The notes beneath the pieces are model-generated. The model made no database searches, had not been told where the DNA came from, and saw only the letters and a program-made list of their open reading frames with translations. Shown here in pieces: positions 37,532 to 53,799 of a DNA stretch of 64,000 bases. Every line of letters begins with the position of its first letter. The stretch's first letter is position 1. Source of the stretch: Hoplostethus atlanticus (taxonomy: Eukaryota; Chordata; Actinopteri; Trachichthyiformes; Trachichthyidae); assembly GCA_034670405.1 (NCBI GenBank), contig JAXDDX010000002.1:4559501-4623500 (forward strand), read 5' to 3'. The position numbers and the translations under genes are program-made.

Positions 37532-40024
37532 TGAGGAATGAAAGAAAAGCGAATGAAAGGAGGAGGGAGAAGGGGATGGAGAATAGAGGGAAAGAGAATC
37601 AAGTCGGTTAACGGTGTGCTGGGGTAGCGCTACCTTGCCTCTCTCTGGTGTGATCTCCACCTTTCATTAGTTTTCTCAAAGAACACGATGGGGTTTTGTG
37701 CTGTGTTTCACATCGGCCCTGTCCATGCTAGTCTCATCTGAGAACCTCTGCCACTGTCACTCTAGAAAGGATCTAGTTTGAGTCACAATTTGGCGGCGGA
37801 TGAATACACAGTTTCAGTCTGTCAGAGAGTGAAGGGCGATGTGTGGGGTGTGATGCGGCCCCGCTGAGTCATCGTGGCCAGGGTGACCTGTGAAAGTAGC
37901 CCCCCTGTCCCCACCCCTCCCCCTGTGCCCGAGGCTTGAGCCCCCCCAGAGTAATGGTTAATCGTGGGAAGTCTGGTGTTAGGGTAAGTGTGCCTGTGTG
38001 CAGGCCGAGCCTGTTTGTGGCCGGTTTGCGGTGGGTTTTGGTGTGCCGTGGAGTGACAGGGCCAGTCAGGCAGATGGGGAGTGTGTTGTTGTAGCCGTGG
38101 CGGTGGGGAAAGCCCTGTACAAGCAGCTCTCAGCTCAGCTGGCTGGGAGAGGAGCCGGGGTAACTCTCCCAGAATGAGAAGAAGAAAAAAAAAAAACCTG
38201 GCCTTTTGTTTTGATGGCTGCTGTGTTCCCTCTGCTGTGGGTTTGGGAATCTGGACTGTGGGTCCCCCTCAGGCCTTTGCTGTGTCTTTAACTGTCCCGT
38301 CGTGTCTCGTTGTGACGAGCTGTCCTGTGAAACCTCACACAGACAAACTCCACTTCCTGGATTGATTGACGCTGCCAATCCAGGAAGTGCAACCTTTGAA
38401 CCAGGAAGCGCTGAGTGATTTTACATGCAATTGGCTTGGGATAACACATAGGATAACAGGTTTTAGGTCATAGTTGAATTGCCTTTTGGATGTATATATA
38501 TATATATATATATTTTTTTTTTTTCAGTGAACACAACAAACAATAAAGGCACCACAGACAGGAAATGTTACTGCTACGTGAAAACAAAATACATTGATCA
38601 TCAGCTTGCTGTAGCTTAATCCATTACCCGTATTAAAGGAATTTATATGCTGATCGATTTTAATCAAATCTTCGGTCACATTTCGCCGGTTACTAGAGCT
38701 CCATGCACCCCCTCTTATCTTAAGTTCTCTTATTTTTATTGTGAAAATTTGACTTTATTATTTATGTCAATCACACAACAACAAGCTGTGCCAGAGACCT
38801 GTAGCAATACCTTGGCTGGTTTTACCACATACCACATCTACCCAATTAAATGTCCTGCCTTACAAGCTCACAGGAGAGTTATCTATGGAGATCACCTCTT
38901 GTGTTGTGTGTAGCTTCTTTAAATCCCTGTCTGTGTAAACAGGACCCCATATAGACCCGATACAGCTGTGTATCAGCCTGTATCTCTGGCTGTGCTGCAT
39001 GCATATCTCAGGCTAGATCTGTGGCTCTACATTGTGTCTCCGGCTGCGTCTGTAGCAGGGTAATTGGCTCAGTCTGTCACTCAGTCCTGCAGCAGATGTG
39101 ACATCACAGCATCAAGGCCTAACATATGAAATGAGAAGTCTTCCATATGTATGTGGTTTACTGGCATGCAGGCAAGCACACACATACAAACACACTCATA
39201 AAGAGATGCATGCACACGCACACACACAAATGGGCACACACATACACACATATATGCACATACAGTATGTAAGGATTGGAACTGCAGCAGAATTTACTGC
39301 CTCAGTGCATCCGCTAGCTTTCTCTCTCACAGCTCTTCATCTCATCCGGTTTGGGCTGGAGTCACTGAATCACATGAAACATTTGTCAGAATGTCTCCAG
39401 CGTGTGAGTTACTTCGTAAGGGAGTGTGTGTGTTTGTGTGCGTGTGTATGCCATCTCAAAACTGCTGTGCTTTTAGTTGTTACACCAGATTGGGATGTGA
39501 AATAAGCTTTTACATTGAAAATATATTTTTATTTTTATTTTAAAAGGACTACTGAGACATGAGGTCCCACATGTCATGTGCTCTGTTAAAACCCCCCGGA
39601 GACCAGACTGTTATTAGACTAATTAGACTGTGGCAGACAAATCCGGGTAAAACAGAGCTAAGACCACTGATCCCATCTCATTCCAAATAAAACACAGTTT
39701 CTGTGTTTGGATAAATCCGATCAACCTTGAATTTGTAATTTCAATCCCTGTTCAAAGTCTGTTTGGAGCAATAGTTGTTGCGCTCTCTATCTATGATGCA
39801 GGCAGACAAGTCTGTTTTTCAGCATTGTTTCAACACCATTCCATTACCATTAAAAAGAGCCAACTCTCCAGTTTCTTTAACATGTGAACTGCTTGAAGCC
39901 TAATATGTGAACCTTTTCTTGTGACCTATTTCTGCTGTCTGTCTGCTGTTACTCTTGCATGAACAGGTTAGAGCCCCATCATCTAACAAAGACTGACTGA
40001 GTTTTCCTGTCTTTATTTCTGCAG
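37532..40024. other. Non-coding DNA directly upstream of the first trpm3 exon seen
   Basis: No alternative first exon of trpm3 could be recognised. The stretch 37780-38400 is more G/C-rich than its surroundings and lacks simple repeats, but it is not CpG-dense and contains no exon I can justify. A TA/poly-T run sits at 38495-38525. The last bases (40000-40024) form a good polypyrimidine tract and AG acceptor for exon e1. Confidence 0.55.
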
Positions 40025-40104
40025 GCACAGAAATCGTGGATAGAAAGAGCGTTCAGCAAGAGAGAATGTGTTCATATCATAGTGAGCGCCAAAGACCCCC
40101 ATAG
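40025..40104 (+). CDS. trpm3: trpm3 exon e1 (first exon seen)
   Basis: This 80-bp exon encodes [19 protein letters not shown], then VSAKDPH, and ends with two bases of an Arg codon. The acceptor is TTTATTTCTGCAG and the donor is AG|GTGAGT. In mammals the equivalent exon is the first one shared by the long and short TRPM3 isoforms, whose different first exons splice onto this Ala-Gln-Lys-Ser. The exon begins on a codon boundary. No start codon is expected here. The Cys-Cys-Cys-Gly of the next exon completes the conserved Asp-Pro-His-Arg-Cys-Cys-Cys-Gly motif of the TRPM1/3 N-terminus. Confidence 0.95.
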
Positions 40105-41408
40105 GTGAGTAACAAGGCAATAAAAGTGTTTGGGAAAATGGGAGGGAGGGACTCTCTGGACTATGTGGGCTCTCTATGTCCTTGTGGGCATGGCTGACAT
40201 GTGAGTTCTTGAGTTTGTCAATTCAAAAGGTTGCAAGGATTTGAATTTGGAGAAAAATTGGGACAGCTCTACTCTGCTAAATCAAGAGAGTCATCATCAG
40301 CTCTGCAAGTGCAGCGTGAAGATCCCAGGAGCTGATATATAACACAAGTTCACATAAATAATATAAAGTAACATTCATAAATGAAATATCTATTTGAAAG
40401 CATGTGCGAGGGTAAATAATAAATCATGCCATTCTATATTAGTAAATACAGTATGAAACAGGTTGGTAAGCAAAATGGACAACATATACAAACTTTCACT
40501 ATTATGGGCTTCCAATATCAAGATATGCTCCAGGAATATTAGTTACAAATTAGAAATAATATTTACAAAAATATTAGGTATTTTTATTGTATGTATTGCA
40601 TTATTGTATGAGTACAATTTAACTATTTTCCAATTGAACTCTTGGAAAAGTCTGCAAAGTTAAAAATATGTTATGAGTCTTCAGAGACTTGGTGATTTCA
40701 CCACCCGACTGGCCTCAGCTCTTCCAGACTCAAAGAGATTGTGGGAATTCTGAGAATCTGGGAGTCCGAGGAAGTCCTTACGCCGCTTGTTTATTTGGTA
40801 CAACGTTACTGGACCTAATGGGTGAGTCAGCTAATGTGATATTCTACCTCACATAGAGCACAGTTGACCTTTTAAAATATGCCTCAGAGTAATATCACGT
40901 TGGCCTCTATTTGCATCACAGGTGGTATTCTACACTAATGAGCAAAATCTACCACCAACTGACATTATACATTGAAAGACCACAGCCAGTTTAGCTGCTG
41001 TGGTGACAGTTGTGGCATTCAAAAACAGGCCAGTGACTATAAAATATCCTACTGCATATTACTTTAAAGGGTTCATTCAAGCAATGTGCACAGCAGTACA
41101 CTATATACCCAGTTTCAGTATAGCAAAGTGCATCTGTGACTAGTGCATTCTCTATATAACACTATAACTCTTTATTGTATTGGTAATCATATACACACTT
41201 TAGGAAAATGAAACAGTGAGTTTTGAGAAAGGCGGACACCTTCTTCCCCCTCGCTGCTTCCCTTTTGATGTTCCTCTCCTTTGGCTCTGCAAAGTCACTG
41301 TCACAGTGATGTCGTGTAAAACTGTACTACTGCTGATGTTGTTGCTCGGGGGTGACACATTCAGAGGAGCAAATCTAATTCCTGCAATACCAGCCCTGCT
41401 ATGCACGC

Positions 41409-41413
<5 letters not shown>

Positions 41414-41464
<51 letters not shown>
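41414..41464. repeat. (AC)n microsatellite in trpm3 intron
   Basis: A 51-bp run about 0.9 kb upstream of exon e2. Confidence 0.96.
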
Positions 41465-41467
<3 letters not shown>

Positions 41468-41594
41468 AATGGAAGGAACCTTGAACTTGTACATCAACAC
41501 ACACAAACACACACACATCCATGCATGCATGTGCTGACACATATGACGCATACACACACGAAAGCAAGTATTGACATGCACTTGCACGTGGGCA

Positions 41595-41598
<4 letters not shown>

Positions 41599-41640
<42 letters not shown>
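41599..41640. repeat. (CA)21 microsatellite in trpm3 intron
   Basis: A perfect 42-bp run. Together with 41414-41464 it creates the His-Thr open frames of this area. Confidence 0.96.
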
Positions 41641-41642
<2 letters not shown>

Positions 41643-42374
41643 GTATGCTACTGTTTGTTCGGTTGGGTAAACAGAATAAACAGAATTATCATAAGTGGAG
41701 GCAAGCGGTGGAAGCCAAGAACAGTAGGAGGAAATAGGAGGTTCTTCAAGATCAAATCTCTTTCTGTTTCTATTCAAATAGCGTTGACTCTCAAGGGAGA
41801 GAGAGGCATACCTTCCTTTACTAAGAGATGATAGAAACTTCAACTGATAATCAAAGCCTAAGGACTTCCTTACCCCTGAGGGTTCCCTCTCCATCCTGTA
41901 AGGTTAAAACACACAATATGAAAGCTATATTCAACTCATCTGGATAAGCATGTGCTTGTGTAGGAAGACTACAATCCATGTGCCTGTTCCTCTGGTGAAC
42001 TCCTGTAGTTGCCGAGAGGGAGAGGTAGATAGAAACAAAAGAGACAGGGAGACCGACAGATTTTTCAGGAGTGGAAAACAAAAAGAGACAGAGGGAGTAA
42101 AAGACAAAACTGTGTGGGCCTTTAGATCTCTCTCCTCTTCTCCTCCCAATCATGAGAAGAAAGCCAAATGTCAAGCTGTCACTTGTGCCTTGCCCACCTC
42201 CCACTGCCAGGCATACATGATTGTGGCAGCTCTCTCTCTCTCTCTCTCCTCCTCTCATGTTCCCTGTGCTCCCTTCTCCTGGGTCTCTGACTTCTCAGGA
42301 TTTCAATTACTCTGTGTAAGAGACTGTGTAAAACGTTGATCCTACTTTTACTTTTACTTTCTCCTCCCATCCAG

Positions 42375-42576
42375 GTGCTGCTGTGGTCGTCTGATAGGTC
42401 AGCATGTGGGCCTGCCCCCGGGCATCTCAACCAGCCAGAATGATAAGGCAGAGCGCTTGGCCAAGAATGATAGCCTGTCTGAGAAGTGGTCAATCAGCAA
42501 GCACACACAGCTCAGCCCCACCGATGCCTTCGGCACCATTGAGTTCCAGGGAGGAGGACACTCCAACAAAGCCATG
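42375..42576 (+). CDS. trpm3: trpm3 exon e2
   Basis: This 202-bp exon completes an Arg codon and encodes 67 residues: [13 protein letters not shown], a variable linker rich in Ser/Asn/Lys/Asp, then [19 protein letters not shown] and [13 protein letters not shown]. The acceptor is CATCCAG and the donor is ATG|GTGACT, with a codon boundary at the 3' end. The conserved part marks TRPM3, since TRPM1 carries a different sequence around the Ser-Pro-Thr-Asp. The linker (about residues 14-35 of the exon) is the least conserved piece compared with mammalian TRPM3 as I recall it, and is presumably an exposed loop. Confidence 0.96.
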
Positions 42577-46061
<3,485 letters not shown>

Positions 46062-46737
46062 TAGACTGATTACTAAATTAAACAGCTTCTCCTGAACACA
46101 TCATCATCGGTTCATCAACGACACCACCGCGGGTTAATTGGGTTCAAACTCTATTTTACGCCCGCGACCAGACCAACGTTATCATTACCTGCTCACACTG
46201 AGCACATGCTGTCAGATATTATATTTTTAGCCAGCGATGGTACAACTGTTAAAACTGGCCCTCTCTTCAGGAGGGTTTTTACTTTGAAAGCCTTTAGAAG
46301 CCACCTGACAGCTCAGATCACTCTTTCCTCAAATGAACCTGCTAATTAATCCTTGTCTCCCTGCGCTGGGGAACTGAGGCCTGGAGGAAGCTCTGCACCA
46401 CTTAGCACATATACAGACCAAACCAGTGCAGACACATACGCACACACACGCACACACACAGAAACACACACACAGACAAACAAGCAGACACTCGGCATGC
46501 ATGTATACACTCACGTAGACACACAAACATGTGCAAGTGGGCACACATACACACGTGAACTAGAAGGGAGTCTGCCTGATGTTTTTTTTGTATTGACAGG
46601 CACAATGATAGCAGAGTAGTACGAACGCACTGCTGATGAAACTGTTTGTATGGGTCCTCATGTCTTCATTTTAAAATGCGTACATCAAAGGTACATGCTC
46701 ATGCTCATTAAAAGGCAGCAAGTGTGTATTTGTCCGC

Positions 46738-46739
<2 letters not shown>

Positions 46740-46773
<34 letters not shown>

Positions 46774-46800
46774 CGTGCGTGCGTGTGTGTGTGTGTGTGT
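46740..46800. repeat. (TG)n(GCGT)n(TG)n compound microsatellite
   Basis: A TG run interrupted by about four GCGT units in the middle, located 0.7 kb after exon e5. Confidence 0.93.
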
Positions 46801-46907
46801 GGAGAGTTCGTCTATCGTCTAGCTCTTGTCACATTGCATTTTTCCTACTTCAATTTCCAGTTTATACCTTAGCTAGGGAACCAAATGGATTTGCATTAAT
46901 ACAAAAT

Positions 46908-46910
46908 CTC

Positions 46911-46955
<45 letters not shown>
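46908..46955. repeat. (TC)n microsatellite
   Basis: A TC run with one TG interruption near 46918. Confidence 0.93.
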
Positions 46956-46956
<1 letters not shown>

Positions 46957-47552
46957 ACTAACACACACACAAACACACACACCTCCCTGACACCCTTGAT
47001 ATACATTTCTCAATACCCTCTCACTAGCATTATTTGTGATGTGTCAGAGCCGGGAACAAACCTGAATCAGAGAAATGTTGTTTGCCATTTCAGTCCTAAT
47101 TTATTGTAGCCTACCTGTTGTTTTGTTGTCAACAGAAATCCATCTGTATTAATTTCCCAAGGATTCTGTTGACATGAATGTAGAGGTTTAAACATGAACC
47201 AATAGCGTGTCTGATTTAAAAGCTCAGAGTGTCACCAAAGGGGCACGTCGGTGCGCTGTCGAGAGCAACATCATCACTCAGACATCACACCTTCTTCATA
47301 GGCTTCATTTTGACTTACCTTTGTCCCAGACAGGAACTGTGCCTCCACTGACATCTGACACAGGGTACATAGGATTAATGGACGAATAGCCTTATCGCTC
47401 CAGATTCTTTGGGGAGCCCTGAATCACTACCATCTTTCTCCCAACTTGTCGCACCACTGGTTTCAGGGATTTAAAAATGGCTACCACCTTTCCGCGACCA
47501 CAGGAAAGTTAACAGGAAACAAGAAGTTACTTTCGTCGTGTCTGTCATCGAG

Positions 47553-47644
47553 TCATGTGACCAATGGACTTCCCTTTGTCATCCTATGCCTGGGCTCATA
47601 CAAAAGGGGCTGGGGAGGCAAAGGGACGCCCAGTCGTCATACGA
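47553..47644 (+). ncRNA. mir204: mir-204 precursor hairpin
   Basis: The 5p arm at 47570-47591 begins TTCCCTTTGTCATCC and matches the 22-nt vertebrate miR-204-5p at every position. The 3p arm lies at about 47609-47629 (GCTGGGGAGG...GGGACGC), with small differences from the usual mammalian 3p. CCCTTTG pairs with CAAAGGG, and outside the mature arms GG-T-A-CAGT pairs with the partner bases up to 47640, giving a long imperfect stem with a loop near 47592-47608. The hairpin lies in the trpm3 e5-e6 intron on the coding strand, so it is probably released from the host transcript. In vertebrates miR-204 is enriched in retinal pigment epithelium, lens and choroid plexus, where TRPM3 is also expressed. 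The outer boundaries are estimates. Confidence 0.96.
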
Positions 47645-50517
47645 GCATCTGACCATCCATATGATGGTAATGGACTATCCATCATCTGGTCAGTTGTTTA
47701 CTCTTAACCCATACTTGGATCTTCAGCTGCCAGGGTGAGCACTAGCACTACCTGAGTCCATATTTACAGATAGGTGGCCATCTGTATGACTACAACTGAC
47801 CATCCATAACACAAAACTATCAACTATCACAGCTTCTCCCATCCTCACCTTAAACCCAGACACATACTGACATCAGATCCAATCAGATCATAAAGGGGCC
47901 ATTTGAATCATGGTAGAATGATATAAACTTTAACTCTATAAACCCTTTGTTAGAATAGATCACACTATTTGACCTGCCGTCTTGCATCCTCTCCTCTCTC
48001 TGCCTTTCTCTGGTTTCACTGGGGGTGAGGAGTCCTGCAGTAAGCCGACACAACATCCTCTCCCCAGATCTTGTTCTATCATTTCATTACATGTTGGCGA
48101 GGTAGAAGATCATTGATACTGAACAACTAATGTCTGGAATCTGGACAAGGACTGTTTTACCTGGTGTCTACCTGTCTCTGATTTCATTCGTTGTCTCTGT
48201 GAATTCAGTACTGATTCTTCAACTTCAGGTCTTTCTCTATTAAGTTAGATTCTGCAAATATACTTCTGTCTTGGCTCGGGTATTAGGTTCAGAAAGCATT
48301 AACCTCGCTGTTATATTGCGAGGGGTTGAAACTGTGAGCTCTGTTAGATAGAGAAACTAGCGTTAACAATAACTAACTTGCTGACATATTTCTACTACAT
48401 GCGTGGGTGAGGTGCTAAAACTAAGTGTGAAGAAAGATGGACAATACAGTTGGTCTTGCAGTGGCACTTGCTTGAATCCTGCTTACACTATCCATTGGTA
48501 ATACTAACCGTTTATAGCTATTAGCTTTACTATACTGGCAGTTTCCCTCTTCTTTTACATGGCCGTGGCGTGAACCCACTCATTTTTGCTTGCCCGACAC
48601 TACTTTAACCTAGTCAGTGCTCTTACTTGTTTGTGTGTGTGCACGCACGCACTTGTGTGTATCCTTTACTTTCTCATTCACCTCCAGGGTTGCCAGATAA
48701 GGATCATTTCTTGATTTTATTACCTGTCCATGGTCAATAGAGGAGTGCATCAATTTTCTGCACAGCGGGGCTCCCATGGGATCCAGCTGTAGCCTCCGGT
48801 CGTTCAGAAAGAAAGTGGAATGAAGAAAGATAAAGAGGGAGAAAGCAGTTTAGCCTGAATGGTCTAACATGGGTTGTGGACCACACATAGTCTCTTTTAA
48901 CTCACAGTACACACACTGCACACTGTGTACAAGTTGAAAGAAATGTGGCGGACAGATAGGCGTAATCTTCCCCTGTGGTGTTTTGTGATGTCTGGGCAAT
49001 CCTGCAGCTAATCCTACTGTGCCTGCGTGTGATGTTTCATGCATTGGCTATCACCATGTTACTGCCAGAAATGCTGTTGAAATCAAATTGGCTGCACTAT
49101 TATAGCACAGTTGTTAAATATGGATGTATGTATCTATTATTATTTTTTTGCCACGCTCTAGAAATAGTCTTTGGATTGTCAATGTACAGTAATGCTGCAA
49201 AGAATATCTCAATCTACCTATTGGGTCATGAGGGATTTTACTATTTTAACGATTTCTGTATCTTGGCTTCCTGCGGTCACAAGATGTTACTCATATCACA
49301 AGTAATAATATAACTTTACGTATTACTCCCTAAGTAAGTAGTAGAAGTAATTTGTTTTGTGGTACTTCTGTGGTCCATTGTACTAAATTACAATTACACT
49401 ACTCGTTATGGAGGAAAGTAATAATATTACTGGTACTGTGTTACAGAGGCACGCCTTACCACCCATCACTAATTACAAATCATGGTAGCACCATTGGCAC
49501 TTATCAAATCTCACCACTGGAGCACAGTTATGCAGTTCCTCAGCCTCTTGTCACCCCCTTAGTGACATATTAGAGATGTGTGTATTTCCTCTGTATACTT
49601 TCTCCAGTTCCTACTGTAAAATTGATGTTGTGGATGGTGTCGCCTCCTGTGGTGTTGTGCCCTCGTCAGGAGAAAGGCAACAAGAGTATTTAAAAGACAG
49701 CTCTGGCTGGGTGTGAATAGAATAGATGACTTTAGACAGGAAGTATTTGAGGTTGAGGTCCAGTTCTCTTGTGACTTGGCCAACCCAGCATGTTCCCTCA
49801 AGTCTTCCATTTGACCCTGATGGCCACGACTATTTAGTTAGGAGTATGAGTAATTCTATATATTGAATGTGTGCATAGTTGCAGACGTGTGCATGTGTGT
49901 GTGTGTGAGGCTGTGTGTCCGTCACCTTCACTGACCCTGCCATAGCACCGGTTTCATTAATCACAGAATACATAAAGGATGAGTTATAGCTATAGGTAAT
50001 TGAATTTGGAAACCATAAGGCCTTGCGTTGCAGATTAGCCATGGCACTCTCTGACCTCCACTGTGAAGCCGCCCACACAGAAGAGATGATTCGCTGCTGT
50101 ACATGGAAAGTCAAGAAAGATGTAATACTATTGGAGAAAAGAGACAGAATTTTTCTTATCTGGTTAATAACGCTGACTCTCTTGAGAAGGTCTAAATGTG
50201 TGACCAGCTGGACTTCCTGGTGGCTCATTATTTTGGATGCATATCATATAGCTGCAATGTCATGATTTGAATCTGGTTCAGAAATGCCACTCTCCGCTGT
50301 ACGCTACTGTATCTATGAAAGCAGAAACACCATTAAAATGATCTAGAAGTGTGTGAATTATGCCATTCAGCAAATGCATTCATTTAATTCAGGTCCTCTT
50401 AGAATACAATCAATACTACGGCCTAAATGAATTACTATTAATTACTATTACTTTTTTACATTACATTTTTACCTCTACCGTTGTGATAGTTAACAGTGAA
50501 GAGAAACAAGGAAGATT

Positions 50518-50519
<2 letters not shown>

Positions 50520-50566
<47 letters not shown>
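50520..50566. repeat. (GA)n microsatellite
   Basis: A perfect run of 47 bp in the e5-e6 intron. Confidence 0.95.
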
Positions 50567-50569
<3 letters not shown>

Positions 50570-53440
50570 TGTATGTGTATTTAATATTCATCTGTGGTCC
50601 ATTGTACTAAATTCCTTGACCCCAGAGTTTTGGTTCCTGGGGTGGTGCTGCATGGATGGCTAAACCAGCGGAGCTGAACAGATGCTGTAGGTGTGGAGGG
50701 GTAGATATGCGTGGGTAGATAATGAGGAGACAACAGACGTCATTGGGGGTAAGGCACATTCAAGCACCGATGGACACAGAGAATATCTGTAAATTATGAA
50801 CAAGTGAATTGCTACAACACTTAACCCTGTGGTGGAGAGATGAAATGGTCTAGCGGGTATGGTTGGATAGGGGAATAGCTCTAGGTCTGGTTCCAGGTTG
50901 TGGATAAGCATGGATGAGAAAATGTTATGTGGTGTGGAAAGAAACTGAGAATAACTACAGTGAAAGAAGCAGTAAAAGAAACCTAGAAACCAGCATTGTT
51001 TTTTTTTATTTAACAACGAAATTTGACAGGAAGGAAGCATCCATCCATTGTTGTATTTAAGAAACAGATGCTCTCACAGGAACATTCATACACACACACA
51101 CACACACACACACACAAATCAAACAGGTATTCCTTTAACCCCAATTTCCCAGTAGAAAATGTATTTTCCTGGTCAACGACACCATTTACGATTGATTATC
51201 TGGGGCTCACTCGGCCTTGATAACGCCACAACGCGACTCAAATTAAATACCTGACACCGGACCATCTGATCCAAACTGGATTCCTTTGAGCAGGTCAGAA
51301 AAGAACAGGATATCAATGACGTCAATACATAGATAGAAAAAGTAAAATTCTGAGCGTAGCCACGACATCGCCCTTTTCATGTGCCCCGCCCCCCTAACCT
51401 TATGTTCGCCGCCTGTCAACTCGTGTTGCGTTCACAGCTCAGATTTTTAGAGTCTGCTCAGTAATAGGTGCTAGCATAATGGTGTAAGAGGGGAGGATGT
51501 GCGAAGACGACCCACATACTGTAGCACACCTCCTCCGGTGATGCTGATGCTAATTTGACACATACAAGGACACACTCGCAGACACTTGCACATGCCCACA
51601 CACACACACAAACACACACACACACAAATGCACTGACAGACACACACACAGGCTGAGTCATTGCTGGATCCCTAATGAGGACCATTTAAACATGTTACGT
51701 GTGTCCCACTCACACACTCCTCTTTCCCTCCCTAATTCCCTCCATCCCTCTTTACCTCCTTCTCTCCCAGGCTGGATAAATATAGAAAGTTGCGACCAGG
51801 GAAACTCATCAACCTCTTCTCTGCTTTTCACATGTCCCTGTTTTTTTTTTTACTCCATCTCTCATGTCGTTTCCCTCCAAGGAAGTGTGGAGTGTGCGCG
51901 TGGTACATGGATGCAATCAATGCGGGAACAAGGGGACGGGTAATGGAAATGGGGTGAGGCAAAGGATGAGAGATATCGATCGGCCTCACAAGATCTCCCA
52001 AACACCTCTCTCTCTCTCTATCTCTATCTCTCACTCCTTCAATGAATCACTCACATGATTTTGTGTGTGTGTGTGTGTGTGTGAGAAATAGAGAGAGGAG
52101 GATTATTTGGATGTGACCTCGGCTCTCTGGCACCCTAGTTGATCAGCCGCCTTCATCTCTCCTATGGAGGATACTAGAGAGATACTTGTTTTGCTAGTTA
52201 ATGTTGAACTGAACTGGCAAACATGGCTTATACCATATTACATAATACTGTAGAAGCACTGCTTATATAACAATGTGCTTTATTAATAAGTGGTAGAGCA
52301 TGTGTTGTCTTACCATCCTAAAAATATTTTGCTATATATATATTTTATGTGTACATTTATTTATATATCACTGTATCTATCGTAATATCGCAGCAGGCTA
52401 AAGCAATAGACGAAGAACCCAGAAGTACCTTTTACCTTGTTTTATGAATTATATATTGCTAGACAAAACAGTCGATGATGACTTTTACCCCACCGAGTGT
52501 CTCACTTCCTCACTTGGCTGAATTTAGTTCACATCTTCACTTCATCACATCTTCACGGATCACGCTATCACGGCAAACTCTGAGATACAGACCGACTGAC
52601 ACTGAGAACAAAGAAACTCAGCAAACAGAAAGAGAAAGAAGACACAGATGGAAACTAAAGTGTGGGGAGAGGGAAAGACAGATGACGATAGAAATCCTGT
52701 GCCAGCTGACAAAGTGAGTGGCTTGTCTGGACAAGCGTGTTGTACTTGGCAGAGTGAATATGAACTCCAACAAGATGGATTCATCTCTGCTAAATACTCA
52801 TCAACAGATTAGCTCCCGTTTCCGTTTTCCATCTCGAACAATAGGTTTTCTTTTCAAAGCGATGACTCTTGTAGCTACACAACATGCCCACATAGTACTT
52901 AATGCTTTAACAAACAGAAGCGGTGCGTGTCTCATTAGATAAAAGGAGAGAGGTGAGACCATGAAGCCTGCTTCCAAGGATGACACAAGGACTCTGGACT
53001 TTCTAACAATCACAAAATCGTAAGAAAGTGTAAAAAGAGTTGCACCGTCAGCAGCAGCGGCAGTTTGCAGAGCTAGGCGCTAACAGTGTTGAGGTTAAGA
53101 CTTCAACTCCCACAGGAACAGTTTTTAGTTTGGAGTTAAAGCTAATTGGAATAGCATACTTGAGTGTGAGGTCAAATGTCAAGTTAAAATCCACCTGTGT
53201 TTCTTGGGTAGGCAGGCAAAAGAGAACATTGTTTTGTGGGTGTGTGTGTGAGTGTGTGTGTGTGTGCAGGCAGGCAGGCAGGCAAAATTCTCTCATACCA
53301 ATTAACCATGACACAGCTGTGCATTCCCCTCCTCATCTGCTCCTCGGTGGGTTTCAATTGAACTGTAATCTGCTTTAGACACTGTGATGTTGCCTCCAAA
53401 GCTCCGTAGTCATCAATATCAATGCTTGACACGACACAAC

Positions 53441-53444
<4 letters not shown>

Positions 53445-53482
<38 letters not shown>
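53445..53482. repeat. (CA)n microsatellite
   Basis: A perfect 38-bp run. The inverse-complement GT run at 53756-53794 lies about 275 bp away. Confidence 0.94.
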
Positions 53483-53485
<3 letters not shown>

Positions 53486-53753
53486 GTACAAGCAAAAACA
53501 CTACGGTACGTTTGGAGTGAACAGCCAGCCAACCAGCCAGAAGACAAGGAAGTATCGGATACAAAACGGCAGTTGTTCGTCTCCTTCTCTCTCATATTCT
53601 GCTCTGTTGATGTATGGTCGTGTGATGTGTTGAGGCACAGTGACGTTTTACCTCTTTGAAGTAGGCGAGGCCCTTAAAATATTCTCCTTATGTAACTGTC
53701 CCTGTTGAAAGGCTGTGCGAGGCTGTGTGACACAAGGCGTAATGGTGGTGGGT

Positions 53754-53755
<2 letters not shown>

Positions 53756-53794
<39 letters not shown>
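53756..53794. repeat. (GT)n microsatellite
   Basis: A 39-bp run that starts inside GTAAGTGTG, which resembles a splice donor by chance. Confidence 0.94.

Positions 53795-53799
<5 letters not shown>

Larger units (their letters stand above)
40105..42374 (+). other. trpm3: trpm3 intron e1-e2
   Basis: A 2.3-kb intron that is A/T-rich in its first half. It contains two long CA runs (listed separately) near 41414 and 41599. The 3' end has a long pyrimidine tract ending TCCCATCCAG. No other gene is seen. Confidence 0.85.
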
